A stretch of 64,000 nucleotides of DNA from Mycetohabitans rhizoxinica HKI 454 (GTDB taxonomy: Bacteria; Pseudomonadota; Gammaproteobacteria; Burkholderiales; Burkholderiaceae), in NCBI RefSeq assembly GCF_000198775.1, contig NC_014722.1, forward strand, positions 2,424,080 through 2,488,079, given 5' to 3'. The translations under genes were made by a program, and so were the position numbers. The notes under the pieces were generated by a model that saw only the letters and a list, made by a program, of their open reading frames with translations, searched no databases and was not told the DNA's origin. Within the stretch, counting starts at the first letter, position 1. Every line of letters starts with the position of its first letter. Of this stretch, positions 46,453-57,741 are shown one piece after another.

Positions 46453-49400
46453 ACGAGCACCCGTTCAATGCCGCCGCTGTTTGCCCGTTGCACGTAGTCG
46501 GCCATCCAGTTTTCGCCGAGCATATGGCGGGCCATCTCCACGACGATGTAGTCCGCTTCGATGCCGGCGTCCTCGTTATAGCGCGACAATCCCTGTAGGC
46601 ACGACGGGCAGCTGGTCAGGATCTTCACGTCGCCGTCGAACGCGGCGCGCGGCGCGTGCGCACCGCCGCCCGTCACGAGCCCGGCGGGCACATCGGCTGG
46701 CGCGCCAGCGCCGGGTGGCGCTGCCGCAATCGGAATATCGCGCAATTGGGCCGCCCCCTTGCGGATTTCCTCCTCTTTGCGAAAGCGCACTTGCGTGGAC
46801 ACGTCCGGACGCGTGACCGCGAGCGTGCCCGATTCGCCGCAGCAGCGATCGTTCTTCTCAATCCGGTAGCCCTGCTTCTGGCTGCCGACCAGCTCGTTGA
46901 CCAGCTTCACCGGGTCCACGGTCTTGATCGGCGTATGGCACGGGTCGTGATACATGTAGCGCACGCCGGACACACCATCCAGCTTGAGGCCCTTCTCCAA
47001 CAGGAACTCATGGATATCAATGATGCGGCAGCCGGGGAATATCTTGTCGAATTCATAGCCGGCGAGCTGGTCGTAGCAGGTCCCGCACGAGACGACGACC
47101 GTCTTGATGTCCAGGTAGTTCAACGTGTTCGCGACCCGGTGGAACAGCACGCGATTGTCCGTGACAATCTTCTCGGCCTTATCGTACTGCCCAGCACCGC
47201 GTTGCGGGTAACCGCAGCACAGGTATCCTGGCGGCAGCACGGTCTGCACGCCCGCCTCCCACAGCATCGCCTGCGTGGCCAACCCGACCTGCGAGAACAA
47301 ACGTTCCGAGCCGCAACCGGGGAAGTAGAACACCGCCTCCGTGTCCACTGTCGTGGTCTTCGGATTGCGGATGATTGGCACCACCTTGTTGTCCTCGATG
47401 TCGAGCAACGCGCGCGCCGTCTTCTTCGGCAGATTGCCCGGCATCTTCTTGTTCACGAAGTGGATCACCTGTTCGACCGCCGTGGGGCGACCGGTGGTCG
47501 CCGGCGGGCGCTGCGTTTGCTTGCGTCCGAGCGCCTTGAGTACGTCGCTGGCCACGCGCTGCGCCTTGTAGCCGATGTCCATCATCACCAAGCGCGCGGC
47601 GCGGATCGTCTGCGGATGGGTCGCGTTCAGGAAGAACATGCCCGCAGCCTGCCCGGGATTGAATTGCTTCTTGCCCATCTTGCGCAGCAGGTTGCGCATG
47701 TTCATCGTCACGTCGCCGAAGTCGATCTTGACCGGGCACGGCGTCACACACTTATGACATACGGTGCAGTGGTCCGCCACGTCATTGAACTCGTCCCAAT
47801 GCTTGATCGACACGCCGCGCCGCGTCTGCTCCTCATACAGGAACGCCTCGACCAGCAGCGAGGTCGCCAAGATCTTGTTGCGCGGGCTATACAGCAGGTT
47901 CGCGCGCGGCACGTGCGTCGCACACACCGGCTTGCATTTGCCGCAGCGCAAGCAATCCTTGACCGAATCGGCGATCGCGCCGATATCGGACTGCTGCATG
48001 ATCAGCGACTCATAGCCCATTAACCCGAAACTCGGCGTATACGCATTGCGCAGATCCGCGCCTTCCAGCAGCTTGCCCTTGTTGAAGCGGCCCTGCGGGT
48101 CGATCTTCTGCTTATACGCGCGAAATTCAGCGATCTCCGCGTCGGTCAGAAACTCCAGCTTCGTAATGCCGATGCCGTGCTCGCCAGAGATCACGCCGTC
48201 CAGTGATCGGGCCAGCGCCATAATCCGCGCCACTGCCGTGTGCGCGTCCTGCAGCATCTCGTAGTTGTCCGAGTTCACCGGGATATTCGTATGCACGTTG
48301 CCATCGCCGGCATGCATGTGCAATGCGACGAACACGCGGCCGCGCAGCACCTGCTTGTGTACTGCCTGCGCCTCGTCCAGGATCGGCTTGAACGCCCCAC
48401 CGTTGAAGATCTGCCGCAGTTCGGCGCGGATCTCCCGCTTCCACGAGATCCGGATCGTGCGGTCCTGTGCGAGATCGAACACACTCGCGTCGGGCTGCAC
48501 ATCGAGCCGGTGCGCGAATTTCTCGGCCAACGCCTCGCAGCCCAGCTCGAGCAGCCGCTGGCGCGCCTGTGCGAGCGGCGCGTCGAGATTGTCGCGCACA
48601 TACTGCCAACGGGCGCGGACTTGGCGCAGCAACGCCAGCGCCTGCGCGACACGGTCCTCCAGCCACTCCGCGCTGGGAATCTCGTTCGCGTCATCGCTCT
48701 TGCCCAGCGGCAGATTGCCCGCGGCGAAGAACGCCTCGAGCGCATCCACCAGTTGCAGCTTGTTCTTCAGCGATAGCTCGATGTTGATCCGCTCGATGCC
48801 GTCGGTGTACTCGCCCATCCGGTCCAGCGGAATCACGACGTCTTCGTTGATTTTGAACGCGTTGGTATGCTTGGCAATCGCCGCCGTGCGCGACCGGTCC
48901 AGCCAAAAGCGCTTGCGCGCCTCGGCCGAGACCGCGACAAACCCCTCGCCGCTCTTGCCGTTGGCCATGCGCACGACTTCCGATGCCGCCTCGGCGACCC
49001 GGTCCGCATCGTCACCGACGATGTCGCCGATCAACACCATTTTCGGCAATGTATTGCGCTTGGATTTGGTCGCGTAGCCGACGGCGCGCAGATAGCGCTC
49101 GTCCAAGTGCTCCAGCCCAGCCAGGATTGCGCCGCCCGCCTTCGCGGTCGCGAACAAGTGCGCCTTGATCTCGACGATGCTCGGGATCGCGTCGCGCGCC
49201 TGGCCGAAGAACTCTAGGCAGACGGTGCGCGTATGAGCCGGCATCTTGTGCAGCACCCAACGCGCCGACGTGATCAGTCCATCGCAGCCTTCTTTCTGCA
49301 CGCCGGGCAGACCCGCGAGGAACTTGTCGGTCACATCCTTGCCCAGCCCCGCCTTGCGAAAGCGCCGGCCCTCGATAGTCAGCGTCTCGCTGCGCAACAA

Positions 49401-50522
49401 TCTTTCGCCGGGCGCCGCGCTGCCGTCATACCAGCGCAGCTCGAAAGTGGCGCTCGGTACGTCGTGGATCTTGCCCAGGTTATGGCCGACGCGCGTGACC
49501 TCGAGCCAGTTGCCATCCGGGTCGACCATCCGCCACCACGCGAGATTGTCCAGCGCAGTCCCCCACAGCACGGCCTTCTTGCCGCCGGCGTTCATCGCGA
49601 TGTTACCGCCGATGCACGATGCGTCGAGTGAAGTCGGATCCACGGCAAACACATACCCGGCCTGCTCGGCGGCCTGCGTGACGCGCCGCGTCACGACGCC
49701 GGCCCCAGAGAAGATCGTCGCGACCTTGCCTGACACACCCGGCAGTTCGGTCAGCTCGACCGGGCCAAGTTGCTCGAGCTTCTCGGTATTGATGACGGCG
49801 GAAAACGGTGTCAGCGGCACCGCTCCGCCGGTATAACCTGTGCCGCCGCCGCGCGGGATCACCGTCAGACCCAACTCGAAGCAAGCTTTCACCAAGCCAG
49901 CGATTTCCGCTTCGGTGTCCGGCGTCAGCACGACGAACGGATACTCGACGCGCCAATCGGTCGCATCGGTCACGTGCGACACGCGCGAGAGCCCGTCGAA
50001 GCGGATGTTGTCCTTTTCGGTCCAGCGCCGCAGCTCGCGCTTCGCACGGCGTCGCAGCGCGGCAATCTGCTCGAACTGCGTCGCGAACGCGTCCACCGCG
50101 CCGCGCGCGGCCGTGACCAGCGAGCCAACGCGGGCCGCGCGTCCATGGCCCGCGTCGTCGCCGTGCTCACGCAGATCGGCATGCCGGCGCTTGTCGATCT
50201 CGTTGAGCCGATGGTTCAGCGCGTCGATGAGCATCGCGCGGCGCTTCGGGTTGTCCAACAGATCGTCCTGCAAGTACGGATTACGGTGCACGACCCAAAT
50301 GTCGCCGAGTACTTCGTACAGCATCCGTGCCGAACGTCCGGTGCGCCGCTCGGCACGCAACTCGTCCAGCATGGGCCACGCATCGTCGCCAAGCAGGCGG
50401 ATGACGATCTCACGGTCGGAAAACGACGTGTAGTTGTAGGGAATCTCGCGCAAGCGCGACTCGGTATCCAGCGCGACGGCGGCAGCCGCGCCATGAGGAT
50501 CGAAGGCTTGAGGTGCGTTCAT
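46449..50522 (-). CDS. DUF3683/FAD-linked oxidoreductase with Fe-S and CCG domains (D-lactate dehydrogenase-like)
   Basis: A 1357-residue multidomain flavoprotein. It has DUF3683 at about residues 30-150 ([19 protein letters not shown]) and a PCMH-type FAD domain with [20 protein letters not shown]. The FAD-oxidase C-terminal domain contains [18 protein letters not shown]. Two 4Fe-4S motifs follow ([11 protein letters not shown] and [11 protein letters not shown]), then two CCG heterodisulfide-type domains ([40 protein letters not shown]). The layout resembles DLD-II plus GlpC/LldE fused in one chain, so it probably oxidises a 2-hydroxy acid and passes electrons to quinone. The substrate is unproven. 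Confidence 0.88.
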   Translation of the reverse strand: MNAPQAFDPHGAAAAVALDTESRLREIPYNYTSFSDREIVIRLLGDDAWPMLDELRAERRTGRSARMLYEVLGDIWVVHRNPYLQDDLLDNPKRRAMLIDALNHRLNEIDKRRHADLREHGDDAGHGRAARVGSLVTAARGAVDAFATQFEQIAALRRRAKRELRRWTEKDNIRFDGLSRVSHVTDATDWRVEYPFVVLTPDTEAEIAGLVKACFELGLTVIPRGGGTGYTGGAVPLTPFSAVINTEKLEQLGPVELTELPGVSGKVATIFSGAGVVTRRVTQAAEQAGYVFAVDPTSLDASCIGGNIAMNAGGKKAVLWGTALDNLAWWRMVDPDGNWLEVTRVGHNLGKIHDVPSATFELRWYDGSAAPGERLLRSETLTIEGRRFRKAGLGKDVTDKFLAGLPGVQKEGCDGLITSARWVLHKMPAHTRTVCLEFFGQARDAIPSIVEIKAHLFATAKAGGAILAGLEHLDERYLRAVGYATKSKRNTLPKMVLIGDIVGDDADRVAEAASEVVRMANGKSGEGFVAVSAEARKRFWLDRSRTAAIAKHTNAFKINEDVVIPLDRMGEYTDGIERINIELSLKNKLQLVDALEAFFAAGNLPLGKSDDANEIPSAEWLEDRVAQALALLRQVRARWQYVRDNLDAPLAQARQRLLELGCEALAEKFAHRLDVQPDASVFDLAQDRTIRISWKREIRAELRQIFNGGAFKPILDEAQAVHKQVLRGRVFVALHMHAGDGNVHTNIPVNSDNYEMLQDAHTAVARIMALARSLDGVISGEHGIGITKLEFLTDAEIAEFRAYKQKIDPQGRFNKGKLLEGADLRNAYTPSFGLMGYESLIMQQSDIGAIADSVKDCLRCGKCKPVCATHVPRANLLYSPRNKILATSLLVEAFLYEEQTRRGVSIKHWDEFNDVADHCTVCHKCVTPCPVKIDFGDVTMNMRNLLRKMGKKQFNPGQAAGMFFLNATHPQTIRAARLVMMDIGYKAQRVASDVLKALGRKQTQRPPATTGRPTAVEQVIHFVNKKMPGNLPKKTARALLDIEDNKVVPIIRNPKTTTVDTEAVFYFPGCGSERLFSQVGLATQAMLWEAGVQTVLPPGYLCCGYPQRGAGQYDKAEKIVTDNRVLFHRVANTLNYLDIKTVVVSCGTCYDQLAGYEFDKIFPGCRIIDIHEFLLEKGLKLDGVSGVRYMYHDPCHTPIKTVDPVKLVNELVGSQKQGYRIEKNDRCCGESGTLAVTRPDVSTQVRFRKEEEIRKGAAQLRDIPIAAAPPGAGAPADVPAGLVTGGGAHAPRAAFDGDVKILTSCPSCLQGLSRYNEDAGIEADYIVVEMARHMLGENWMADYVQRANSGGIERVLV

Positions 50523-50889
50523 GTTCTGCAATTCAGTTGGCCGGTGCGTCCAGGCTGTCGCGGCACTGAAGCGCCGACGGCGCGGTGACGCGCTGTTGTC
50601 TGCAAGGTCTGGGGGGTGGGAAGCCTGACGAGCGCCTGTTCTGTCGCCACGAGCTCTTGTGGACCAGCATGGATGGCGCGAGGCTTCGCCGGTGTCACCG
50701 GCAGCGGCACGATCGCGAGCTACGCGCGAGCTGCTCGATGGCCGACGGCGCAGGCCAGTGGCAGCGCGGCTCAACGGTCGAAAAAGCGGTTCGGGTCTGC
50801 CAATGCATCGTTCGATCCTGATTCCAGACCCGGATTGTACTGCAACCGCAGGCGGCGCGTTGTCAGTGCGCGCGGCCGCACCGGATGCC
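50523..50889. other. gene-free stretch between the large oxidoreductase and the GH64 gene
   Basis: No conserved frame is seen in 367 bases. ATTGTA at 50834-50839 reads TACAAT on the minus strand and could be a -10 for the oxidoreductase-HIT-DUF971 run, with a leader of about 300 bases. Confidence 0.35.
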
Positions 50890-52392
50890 TCACATCTGGC
50901 CGAATTGCACGATCAACTCGGGACGACCACCAAAATATACGGCCGGATCGGCCGCGTACACGTCGTCGTAGGAGAACGCGTACGCGCGTGCATCGATGCC
51001 GAACGCGTGCAGCAACTTCGCGTACCAGAAGATCGGCATGCGCGGCGTAGCCACGCCATTGCCCGCGCCGTTGTAGAACCGCGCCGGATCGATCCATGAC
51101 ACGCAACCATCATCCAAGTGCATGACGCCGCGACAGATCGACATCGCGATGGCGATTGCCGCTGGATCGCTGGCCCAATGCGCGCCGTCGCCGGTCTGCG
51201 CGCCGGCGTTGCCAGCCAGCAGAAATCCCCAGTCGATCGGGCCAACGGACGAATCCGTATTATGAAACAGCGACGGATCGCCACCGGTCGGGGAATAGTC
51301 AGGCTGCCCCCAGCGCGCGCTGGGCCGCGGCAGCGTCGGAACGCGGTACGGCACCGTGTACGCCGCATCGATGAACAGTGACAGCGTCATGCCGTCGGGC
51401 TCGACGCGGCCGTAGAACACCTGCCTGTCGGCCAGATCCTTGCCGTAGAAAGAAAAGCGACGATTCGGCCGCCAGCACAACTCGTTCACGTAACGATCCC
51501 AGAAGTGCGTGAAGCGCTGCGCCGCGGCCAGCCGCGCGGCATCGTCCCCCCCCCAGTCGGCGAACCTGGCCTGCTTGGGCGACAGTATCCGCGTGAGCCG
51601 GCCATCGCTCGCGCTCACCCGCAGCGCCTTGAAGATGCTCGGGTTGCCGAACGGCTCCGCCGCGTCGAGCACCGGTATCGAATCGAACGCGGCGATCATA
51701 TCGGCGCGCCGGTGTGGATAACCCACCACGCGCCGTGTCCCAGTGTTCGCGTCGATGGCCGAGATCGTGAAGGGCACGGACCAAAAATCGTCATTGGTCA
51801 GGTGGAAGTTCGGGTGATCGGCGGTATGCAACTCGAACTTGTCGTACAGCACCGGATTGTCCGCGCCATTGGATGGCCCGCCCGCGCCGAATGACGGCAT
51901 CGCGTCGAATCCGCGTCCGAACGCGAAATACACGCGGCCGCTGGCCAGCGGTGGGATGGTCAGCGTCAGTGGCTGGCCGCCGTCGCGCCGCAATGCCGCC
52001 ACGCTGAATGTCATCGTCGCGCTGTCGAGCCGGAAATCGGCTGCGTTTCCCGTCGGATGAAACGTGCCGTGCACCGGGTCAACATAACCGAACACGTCTG
52101 GCGCCCATGGCGCGCGGCCCAGCACGGCAACGAATATTTCATCGGGCCGAAACGAAAAATGGTCAGGAAACACCAGCAGCACCGTGGTCATCGACGCGGG
52201 GCCCGTGGCGTGCGACGCGTCCTTGATCGACACCGGCAAGCGGGCACTGCCGCCGCTGCCCGAGCCACCAAAGCGCGTATTGCCACCGACCAACGCGGTC
52301 GTGGCGACACCCACGCCAACTGACGCGGCCAGCGCGCCGAGCCTCATGACAGAACGGCGCTTACGATCGACGCGGCCGGCCGGGCTACCCAT
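50890..52392 (-). CDS. exported GH64-type beta-1,3-glucanase
   Basis: GH64 enzymes release laminaripentaose from beta-1,3-glucan and share a thaumatin-like fold. The 500-residue product has a twin-arginine-like signal ([20 protein letters not shown]). Further features are [42 protein letters not shown] and [13 protein letters not shown]. The GH64 C-terminal block is [25 protein letters not shown] followed by the final strand ELIVQFGQM. The start is uncertain: 52437 gives 15 more residues. Likely substrates are fungal or oomycete wall glucans. Confidence 0.8.
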   Translation of the reverse strand: MGSPAGRVDRKRRSVMRLGALAASVGVGVATTALVGGNTRFGGSGSGGSARLPVSIKDASHATGPASMTTVLLVFPDHFSFRPDEIFVAVLGRAPWAPDVFGYVDPVHGTFHPTGNAADFRLDSATMTFSVAALRRDGGQPLTLTIPPLASGRVYFAFGRGFDAMPSFGAGGPSNGADNPVLYDKFELHTADHPNFHLTNDDFWSVPFTISAIDANTGTRRVVGYPHRRADMIAAFDSIPVLDAAEPFGNPSIFKALRVSASDGRLTRILSPKQARFADWGGDDAARLAAAQRFTHFWDRYVNELCWRPNRRFSFYGKDLADRQVFYGRVEPDGMTLSLFIDAAYTVPYRVPTLPRPSARWGQPDYSPTGGDPSLFHNTDSSVGPIDWGFLLAGNAGAQTGDGAHWASDPAAIAIAMSICRGVMHLDDGCVSWIDPARFYNGAGNGVATPRMPIFWYAKLLHAFGIDARAYAFSYDDVYAADPAVYFGGRPELIVQFGQM

Positions 52393-52723
52393 CCGAGTGC
52401 TGGTTTTCCGACGCTGTCCTCTGAAGGAAAAAAACATTCGACCCCGTGATATTGGTGCATTCCGGGCGGCCGAGCCGCCGGATGCGGCCCACCGCGCCAC
52501 CTGCATCTTGTAGTGCATTCGGGCCGCGCCACGCTAGCCCATTGCGGCTGTGCGCTCGACATTGTCCGATCGAGTAATGGCGCATTGGCGCGAAGCCACG
52601 CAACGGCGCTCTAACCAGCCGTTGCGGCACTCAATGCACACCGACGCACAAAAGCAACGCCGGATAGCGCTATGATTGACTCTTTTCCCGCCAATTTCAA
52701 TCCACGCCACTTGCAGAACTGCC

Positions 52724-54247
52724 ATGCCCTCGCCCGATTACCTGAAGAAAATCCTGACCGCCCGCGTCTACGACGTGGCACGGGAAACTGAACTCGAACA
52801 CGCACGCAATCTGTCGGCTCGAATTCAGAATGCGATTTATCTGAAGCGCGAGGACAACCAGCCCGTCTTCTCGTTTAAGTTGCGCGGCGCATACAACAGG
52901 ATGGCACAATTGCCGCGCGATGCCCTAGCGCGCGGCGTGGTAACCGCGTCGGCCGGCAACCATGCACAAGGGGTCGCCTATTCGGCGGCCCGGCTCGGCT
53001 GCAAGGCGGTCATCGCGATGCCGGTCACAGCGCCGCAGGTCAAGATTGATGCGGTGCGCGCACACGGTGGCCCGACGGTGCAGGTCGTGCTGCACGGCGA
53101 ATCGTATTCCGATACCTACACGCATGCGCTTCAGATCCAGCAGCAGCACGGGCTGACGTTTATCCATCCATTCGACGATCCAGACGTGATCGCCGGCCAG
53201 GGCACCGTCGCAATGGAAATCCTGCGCCAGCACCAGGGTCCGATCGACGCGATCTTCGTGCCGATCGGCGGCGGTGGCCTAATCGCCGGCGTCGCGGCAT
53301 ACGTCAAGGCGCTTCGCCCGGAGATCAAAATCATCGGTGTACAAACCGACGATTCATGCGCGATGGCACGCTCGATCGCAAAAGGCGAGCGTGTTACGCT
53401 CAGCGAAGTCGGCCTGTTCAGCGACGGCACGGCAGTCAAGCTCGTGGGCGAAGAGACGTTTCGGCTCGTGCAGCAATACGTCGACGATTTCGTGACCGTG
53501 GACACTGACGCGCTGTGCGCAGCGATCAAGGACGTTTTCCAGGACACGCGCAGCGTGTTGGAGCCGGCCGGCGCGCTGGCCGTGGCCGGCGCCAAGGCCT
53601 ATGCTGAACGCGAAAAGCTGGAGGGCCGCACGTTTGTCGCGATCACCTCGGGCGCGAACATGAACTTCGACCGGATGCGTTTCGTTGCGGAACGCGCCGA
53701 GGTGGGCGAGGCACGCGAAGCGGTGTTCGCGGCGACAATCCCCGAGGAGCGCGGCAGCTTCAGGCGCTTCTGCGAGTTGATCGGCGCGCGCAACGTCACC
53801 GAGTTCAACTATCGGGTCGCCGACGCTGAACAGGCGCACATTTTCGTCGGCGTGCAGATCCAGCGTCGCGACGAGTCGCAGCTGATTGCCCAGACCTTCG
53901 AGAAACATGGCTTTGCCATCGTCAACCTGACCAACGACGAGTTGTCCAAGCAGCACGTGCGGTACATGGTCGGCGGCCACTCACCGCTGGCCCGCGATGA
54001 GCGCCTATACCGGTTTGCGTTCCCAGAACGCCCGGGCGCGCTGATGAAGTTCCTGTCGTCGATGGCGCCCGACTGGAATATCAGCCTGTTTCATTACCGC
54101 AATGGCGGCGCCGACTACAGCTCGATCCTGGTAGGCCTGCAAGTGCCGATGGACGAAGAGGCCCAGTTCCAGCAGTTCCTGGCGGCGCTGGGGTATGCGC
54201 ATTGGGACGAAACGGCCAACCCGGCGTATCAATTATTCCTCGCTTAA
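52724..54247 (+). CDS. ilvA: biosynthetic threonine ammonia-lyase
   Basis: IlvA deaminates threonine to 2-oxobutyrate, the first step to isoleucine. The 507-residue protein has the PLP lysine in [27 protein letters not shown], the phosphate loop [29 protein letters not shown], and two C-terminal ACT-like regulatory domains ([23 protein letters not shown] and [25 protein letters not shown]) for isoleucine/valine feedback. ATG 52724 is the conserved start. Confidence 0.96.
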   Translation: MPSPDYLKKILTARVYDVARETELEHARNLSARIQNAIYLKREDNQPVFSFKLRGAYNRMAQLPRDALARGVVTASAGNHAQGVAYSAARLGCKAVIAMPVTAPQVKIDAVRAHGGPTVQVVLHGESYSDTYTHALQIQQQHGLTFIHPFDDPDVIAGQGTVAMEILRQHQGPIDAIFVPIGGGGLIAGVAAYVKALRPEIKIIGVQTDDSCAMARSIAKGERVTLSEVGLFSDGTAVKLVGEETFRLVQQYVDDFVTVDTDALCAAIKDVFQDTRSVLEPAGALAVAGAKAYAEREKLEGRTFVAITSGANMNFDRMRFVAERAEVGEAREAVFAATIPEERGSFRRFCELIGARNVTEFNYRVADAEQAHIFVGVQIQRRDESQLIAQTFEKHGFAIVNLTNDELSKQHVRYMVGGHSPLARDERLYRFAFPERPGALMKFLSSMAPDWNISLFHYRNGGADYSSILVGLQVPMDEEAQFQQFLAALGYAHWDETANPAYQLFLA

Positions 54248-54261
54248 GCCCAAGCCGCAAC

Positions 54262-55086
54262 ATGACACCCGACCAATCCCTTTTGGGCAAACCGGTAAGC
54301 TATGCCCAGCAGTATGATCCGACGCTGCTGTTTCCGATCGAGCGCCGGCAAGGCCGCGACGCGATCGGCGTGCCGGCGGTGCTGCCGTTCTTTGGCACCG
54401 ATATCTGGAACGCGTACGAGCTGTCCTGGCTCAACGAGCGCGGCAAGCCGCAGATCGCGCTGGCCACGTTCCACGTGCCGGCAGAATCGCCCAACATTAT
54501 CGAATCCAAATCGTTCAAATTGTACCTGGGGTCGTTTGCGCAGACGCGTATTGCGTCGATTGACACGTTGCGCGAGACAATCCACCGCGACGTCTGCGCG
54601 TGCGCGGGCGCGAACGTGTCGGTACGGCTCACGCCGCCGGCCGAGTTCGCGACGCTGGCGCTGGACGAGCTTGCGGGAACGTCGCTGGACCGGTTGGACT
54701 TAGACACGGATAGCTATACGCCCGACCCGTCACTGCTGAGCGCGGACACTCACCAAGCGCCGGTCGATGAAACGGTGTTTTCGAATCTGCTCAAGTCCAA
54801 TTGCCCGGTGACCGGGCAGCCGGATTGGGGCAGCATCCAGATCCGGTACGTCGGCCCGCCAATCGACCACGCCGGCCTGTTGCGCTACATCGTGTCGTAC
54901 CGCAACCACACCGGGTTTCACGAGCAGTGCGTGGAGCGCATCTTCATCGACATTCAACGCGTGTGCAAGCCGATCAAGCTGGCGGTCTACGCACGCTATA
55001 CGCGACGCGGCGGGCTGGACATCAACCCGTTGCGCACCAATTTCAACCTGCCATTGCCGGACAATGCGCGAACCGCGCGCCAATAA
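54262..55086 (+). CDS. queF: NADPH-dependent 7-cyano-7-deazaguanine reductase
   Basis: QueF reduces preQ0 to preQ1 in queuosine synthesis. The 274-residue bimodular type has the NADPH motif [12 protein letters not shown] and the catalytic cysteine in [18 protein letters not shown], with the Asp of that segment. [19 protein letters not shown] is also conserved. It starts 14 bases after ilvA and may be co-transcribed. Confidence 0.95.
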   Translation: MTPDQSLLGKPVSYAQQYDPTLLFPIERRQGRDAIGVPAVLPFFGTDIWNAYELSWLNERGKPQIALATFHVPAESPNIIESKSFKLYLGSFAQTRIASIDTLRETIHRDVCACAGANVSVRLTPPAEFATLALDELAGTSLDRLDLDTDSYTPDPSLLSADTHQAPVDETVFSNLLKSNCPVTGQPDWGSIQIRYVGPPIDHAGLLRYIVSYRNHTGFHEQCVERIFIDIQRVCKPIKLAVYARYTRRGGLDINPLRTNFNLPLPDNARTARQ

Positions 55087-55179
55087 GCCGTGCGGCCGTG
55101 CCCCCATCATGCATCGCATGCACGCCACGCAGGCCGTGCAGGTCACGGCGCGACGCCGGCAACGAATACTCTTTAACCG

Positions 55180-55725
55180 ATGGCGCTGAAATCAACAATC
55201 TACAAGGCCGAACTGCAGATCGCCGACATGGACCGTCATTACTATGCGGACCATTCGCTGACGCTGGCCCGGCATCCGTCCGAGACCGATGAACGGATGA
55301 TGGTGCGCCTGCTGGCGTTCGCGCTGTATGCACACGAACGGCTCGAGTTCTGCAAGGGGCTGTCCGATACCGACGAGCCGGACCTGTGGCAAAAGGACTT
55401 GACTGGCGCAGTGCAGCGATGGATCGAAGTCGGCCAGCCGGACGAGCGGCGCATCGCGAAAGCGAGCGCGCGAGCAGACGACGTGGTCGTGCTGGCATAC
55501 GCTGGACGCACGTCCCGGATCTGGTGGGACGCGATCCAGGGCAAGGTCGCGCGACTGCGCAATGTCACCGTATTGAGCCTTGCTGAGGGCGTCGCACCGG
55601 CACTCGCGACGCTGGCCGAGCGCACAATGCGGCTGCAATGCACGCTCCAGGACGGCGACGTATGGCTGGGCAGCGCTGTCCATCAGCCGGTACAGGCCGA
55701 GATGGTGCGCTGGCTGCCCGTCTAA
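55180..55725 (+). CDS. YaeQ family protein
   Basis: The 181-residue length and motifs fit YaeQ, a PD-(D/E)XK-fold family of unknown role: MALKSTIYKAELQIADMDRHYY, HPSETDERMMVRLLAFALYA, EPDLWQKDLTGAVQRWIEVG and VQAEMVRWLPV. The Glu/Asp of SETDERMM and EPDLWQKD align with nuclease-like positions. It lies 93 bases after queF. Confidence 0.9.
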   Translation: MALKSTIYKAELQIADMDRHYYADHSLTLARHPSETDERMMVRLLAFALYAHERLEFCKGLSDTDEPDLWQKDLTGAVQRWIEVGQPDERRIAKASARADDVVVLAYAGRTSRIWWDAIQGKVARLRNVTVLSLAEGVAPALATLAERTMRLQCTLQDGDVWLGSAVHQPVQAEMVRWLPV

Positions 55726-55825
55726 GACACTCAGTCTGCAGCAAGCGGCGCTGAGCCGGGCCGCGTCGCATCGTTGCGCGCGTCGGATACCGGGTCCCGT
55801 GGCGAAGCCTTGCCGGCGCCTGGGG

Positions 55826-56212
55826 TCACCGGTCGGGCGTCTTGTACGCGACGCAGTCGATCTCGACCCGACAGTCGATCACCATGCTCGAGACGACGCA
55901 TGCGCGCGCTGGCGGATGCTCGCCGAAATACTCGCGAAACACCTTGTTGAACGATGCGAAGTCACGCGGATCGTCCAGCCATACGCCGCAACGCACGACG
56001 TGTTCGGTGCCATAGCCGGCCTCCTGCAAAATCGCGAGCAGGTTCTGGATCGCCTTGTGCGATTGCTCGACGATGCCGCCGTTGATGACCTCCCCGTTGT
56101 CCATCGGGGTCTGGCCGGACACATAGAGCCAACCGTCCGCCTCGACGGCCCGGGCAAACGGCATGCGCTGGCCGCCGGTTCCCTGGCCGCCTTCAATTCC
56201 GTATCGTTTCAT
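55826..56212 (-). CDS. RidA family deaminase
   Basis: RidA-type trimers hydrolyse reactive enamine/imine intermediates. The 128-residue protein shows FARAVEADGWLYVSGQTPMD, QNLLAILQEAGYGTEHVVRC and the conserved Arg in HPPARACVVS. It is the last gene of the deacylase-RidA pair next to a PLP D-amino-acid lyase, which generates just such intermediates. Confidence 0.9.
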   Translation of the reverse strand: MKRYGIEGGQGTGGQRMPFARAVEADGWLYVSGQTPMDNGEVINGGIVEQSHKAIQNLLAILQEAGYGTEHVVRCGVWLDDPRDFASFNKVFREYFGEHPPARACVVSSMVIDCRVEIDCVAYKTPDR

Positions 56213-56259
56213 TGCAATGGCTCCTCAATGGCTGCGGATTAATGGGATGCGCGCGGCAA

Positions 56260-57738
56260 TCAATACGGCTCGGCGTCGTAGCCAGCGGGCTGGCCGCGCA
56301 CGACAAAGCCCCCAGCGCGTGCACCGCTCGGCGTGCCGTCGCGATACGCGAGCACGCCATTGACCCACACGGCATCGATGCCTTGCGCCGGCCGACGTGG
56401 ATCGTCAAAGCTCGCGACATCGCGCACGGTCTCTGGATCGAAGAGCACGAGATCGGCGTGATAGCCAACGCGGATCTCGCCGCGCCGATCCAGCCCGAAG
56501 CGCCGCGCAGACAGGCTCGTCATCTTGCGGATCGCTTCCTCGAGCGGCAGCAGTCGCTCGTGCCGGACATAATGGCCAAGCACCCGTGCAAACGCGCCCC
56601 ACAACCGCGGATGCGGCAGCGGATCATTTGGCAGGCCGTCCGAGCCGACCATCGTCGCGGGATGCGACAGGATTCGCCGCACGTCCTCATCGCTCATGTT
56701 GTGGTACACAGCACCGGCCGGTTGCAGGCGCCGCGCCGCCTGCGCATCGGACACGCCCCACTGCGCGGCGATTTGCCTGAGCAGCTTGCCGGCCGCCTCC
56801 GGGTGCGGCGCCGACCAGGTGATCGTGATGTCAATGTCGCCACTTGCCTGCTTCACGTCCAGCGTAGATGAGCTACGACTATACGGATAGCAGTCGCAGC
56901 CAACCGGCTGGCACGCGCGGGCGCGGCTTAGCGACGCGAGCACCTCGGTACTGCGTCCCCAGTTCGACGGTCCCGCACACTTTAGGTGCGAAATGACGAC
57001 CGGCACGCGTGCGTGCCGGCCGATCCGGTACGCCTCGTCCATCGCGTCCAGGATCGCGTCGAATTCGGTGCGCATGTGTGTCGTGTACACGGCGCGCGCG
57101 GCCGCCAGCGGCTCGGCCAGCGCCATCACCTCGTCGGTCGGTGCGCACACCGCCGAGCCATAGGCCAGCCCCGTGCTTAGGCCAAGCGCGCCTGCCGTGA
57201 GCGCCTCGCTCAGTTGTACACGCATCGCGTCGATTTCGTCGCGCGTGGCGGCGCGGTCGACACGATCCATCTGATTGTTGCGCAACGCAGTATGACCAAC
57301 GAGCGCAGCGACATTGACAGCAGGCCGAGCCGCATTCACCGCGTCCACATAGTCGGCAAAGCGCGGATAGACAAACGCATCGCGCTTGCCCAACAGGTTC
57401 ATCGGATCGGGTGGCTCCCCGCGCAACACCACCGGCGATGCGCTGATTCCGCAGTTGCCCACGATGACCGTCGTGATGCCCTGCGACAGCTTGGGCAGCA
57501 TTTGCGGCGCCTCGATCACATGCGTATCGTCATGCGTATGCACATCGATGAAACCCGGCGCGAGCGCATGACCGCCGGCGTCGACCACCTCCTCGGCCCG
57601 CCAATGGGTCAGGCTGCCGATCGCGACAATGCGCCCGTCGCGCAACGCGACGTCGCGCGGCAGCGGCGCAGCGCCTGTGCCGTCATATAGCTGTGCGCCG
57701 ATGATCAACGTATCGGCCGCTTCGGGACGCGAGTGCAT
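56260..57738 (-). CDS. N-acyl-D-amino-acid deacylase (amidohydrolase)
   Basis: It frees D-amino acids from N-acylated forms. The 492-residue metal-dependent amidohydrolase has GFIDVHTHDDTHVIE, the bridging-cysteine loop TTVIVGNCGISASP, GALGLSTGLAYG, YTTHMRTEFDAILDAMDEA, VVISHLKCAG and the catalytic Asp in MVGSDGLPNDPLPHPR. It lies just downstream of the rpiR-type gene (three-base gap) and 47 bases before ridA, forming one operon. Confidence 0.92.
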   Translation of the reverse strand: MHSRPEAADTLIIGAQLYDGTGAAPLPRDVALRDGRIVAIGSLTHWRAEEVVDAGGHALAPGFIDVHTHDDTHVIEAPQMLPKLSQGITTVIVGNCGISASPVVLRGEPPDPMNLLGKRDAFVYPRFADYVDAVNAARPAVNVAALVGHTALRNNQMDRVDRAATRDEIDAMRVQLSEALTAGALGLSTGLAYGSAVCAPTDEVMALAEPLAAARAVYTTHMRTEFDAILDAMDEAYRIGRHARVPVVISHLKCAGPSNWGRSTEVLASLSRARACQPVGCDCYPYSRSSSTLDVKQASGDIDITITWSAPHPEAAGKLLRQIAAQWGVSDAQAARRLQPAGAVYHNMSDEDVRRILSHPATMVGSDGLPNDPLPHPRLWGAFARVLGHYVRHERLLPLEEAIRKMTSLSARRFGLDRRGEIRVGYHADLVLFDPETVRDVASFDDPRRPAQGIDAVWVNGVLAYRDGTPSGARAGGFVVRGQPAGYDAEPY

Positions 57739-57741
57739 GGT

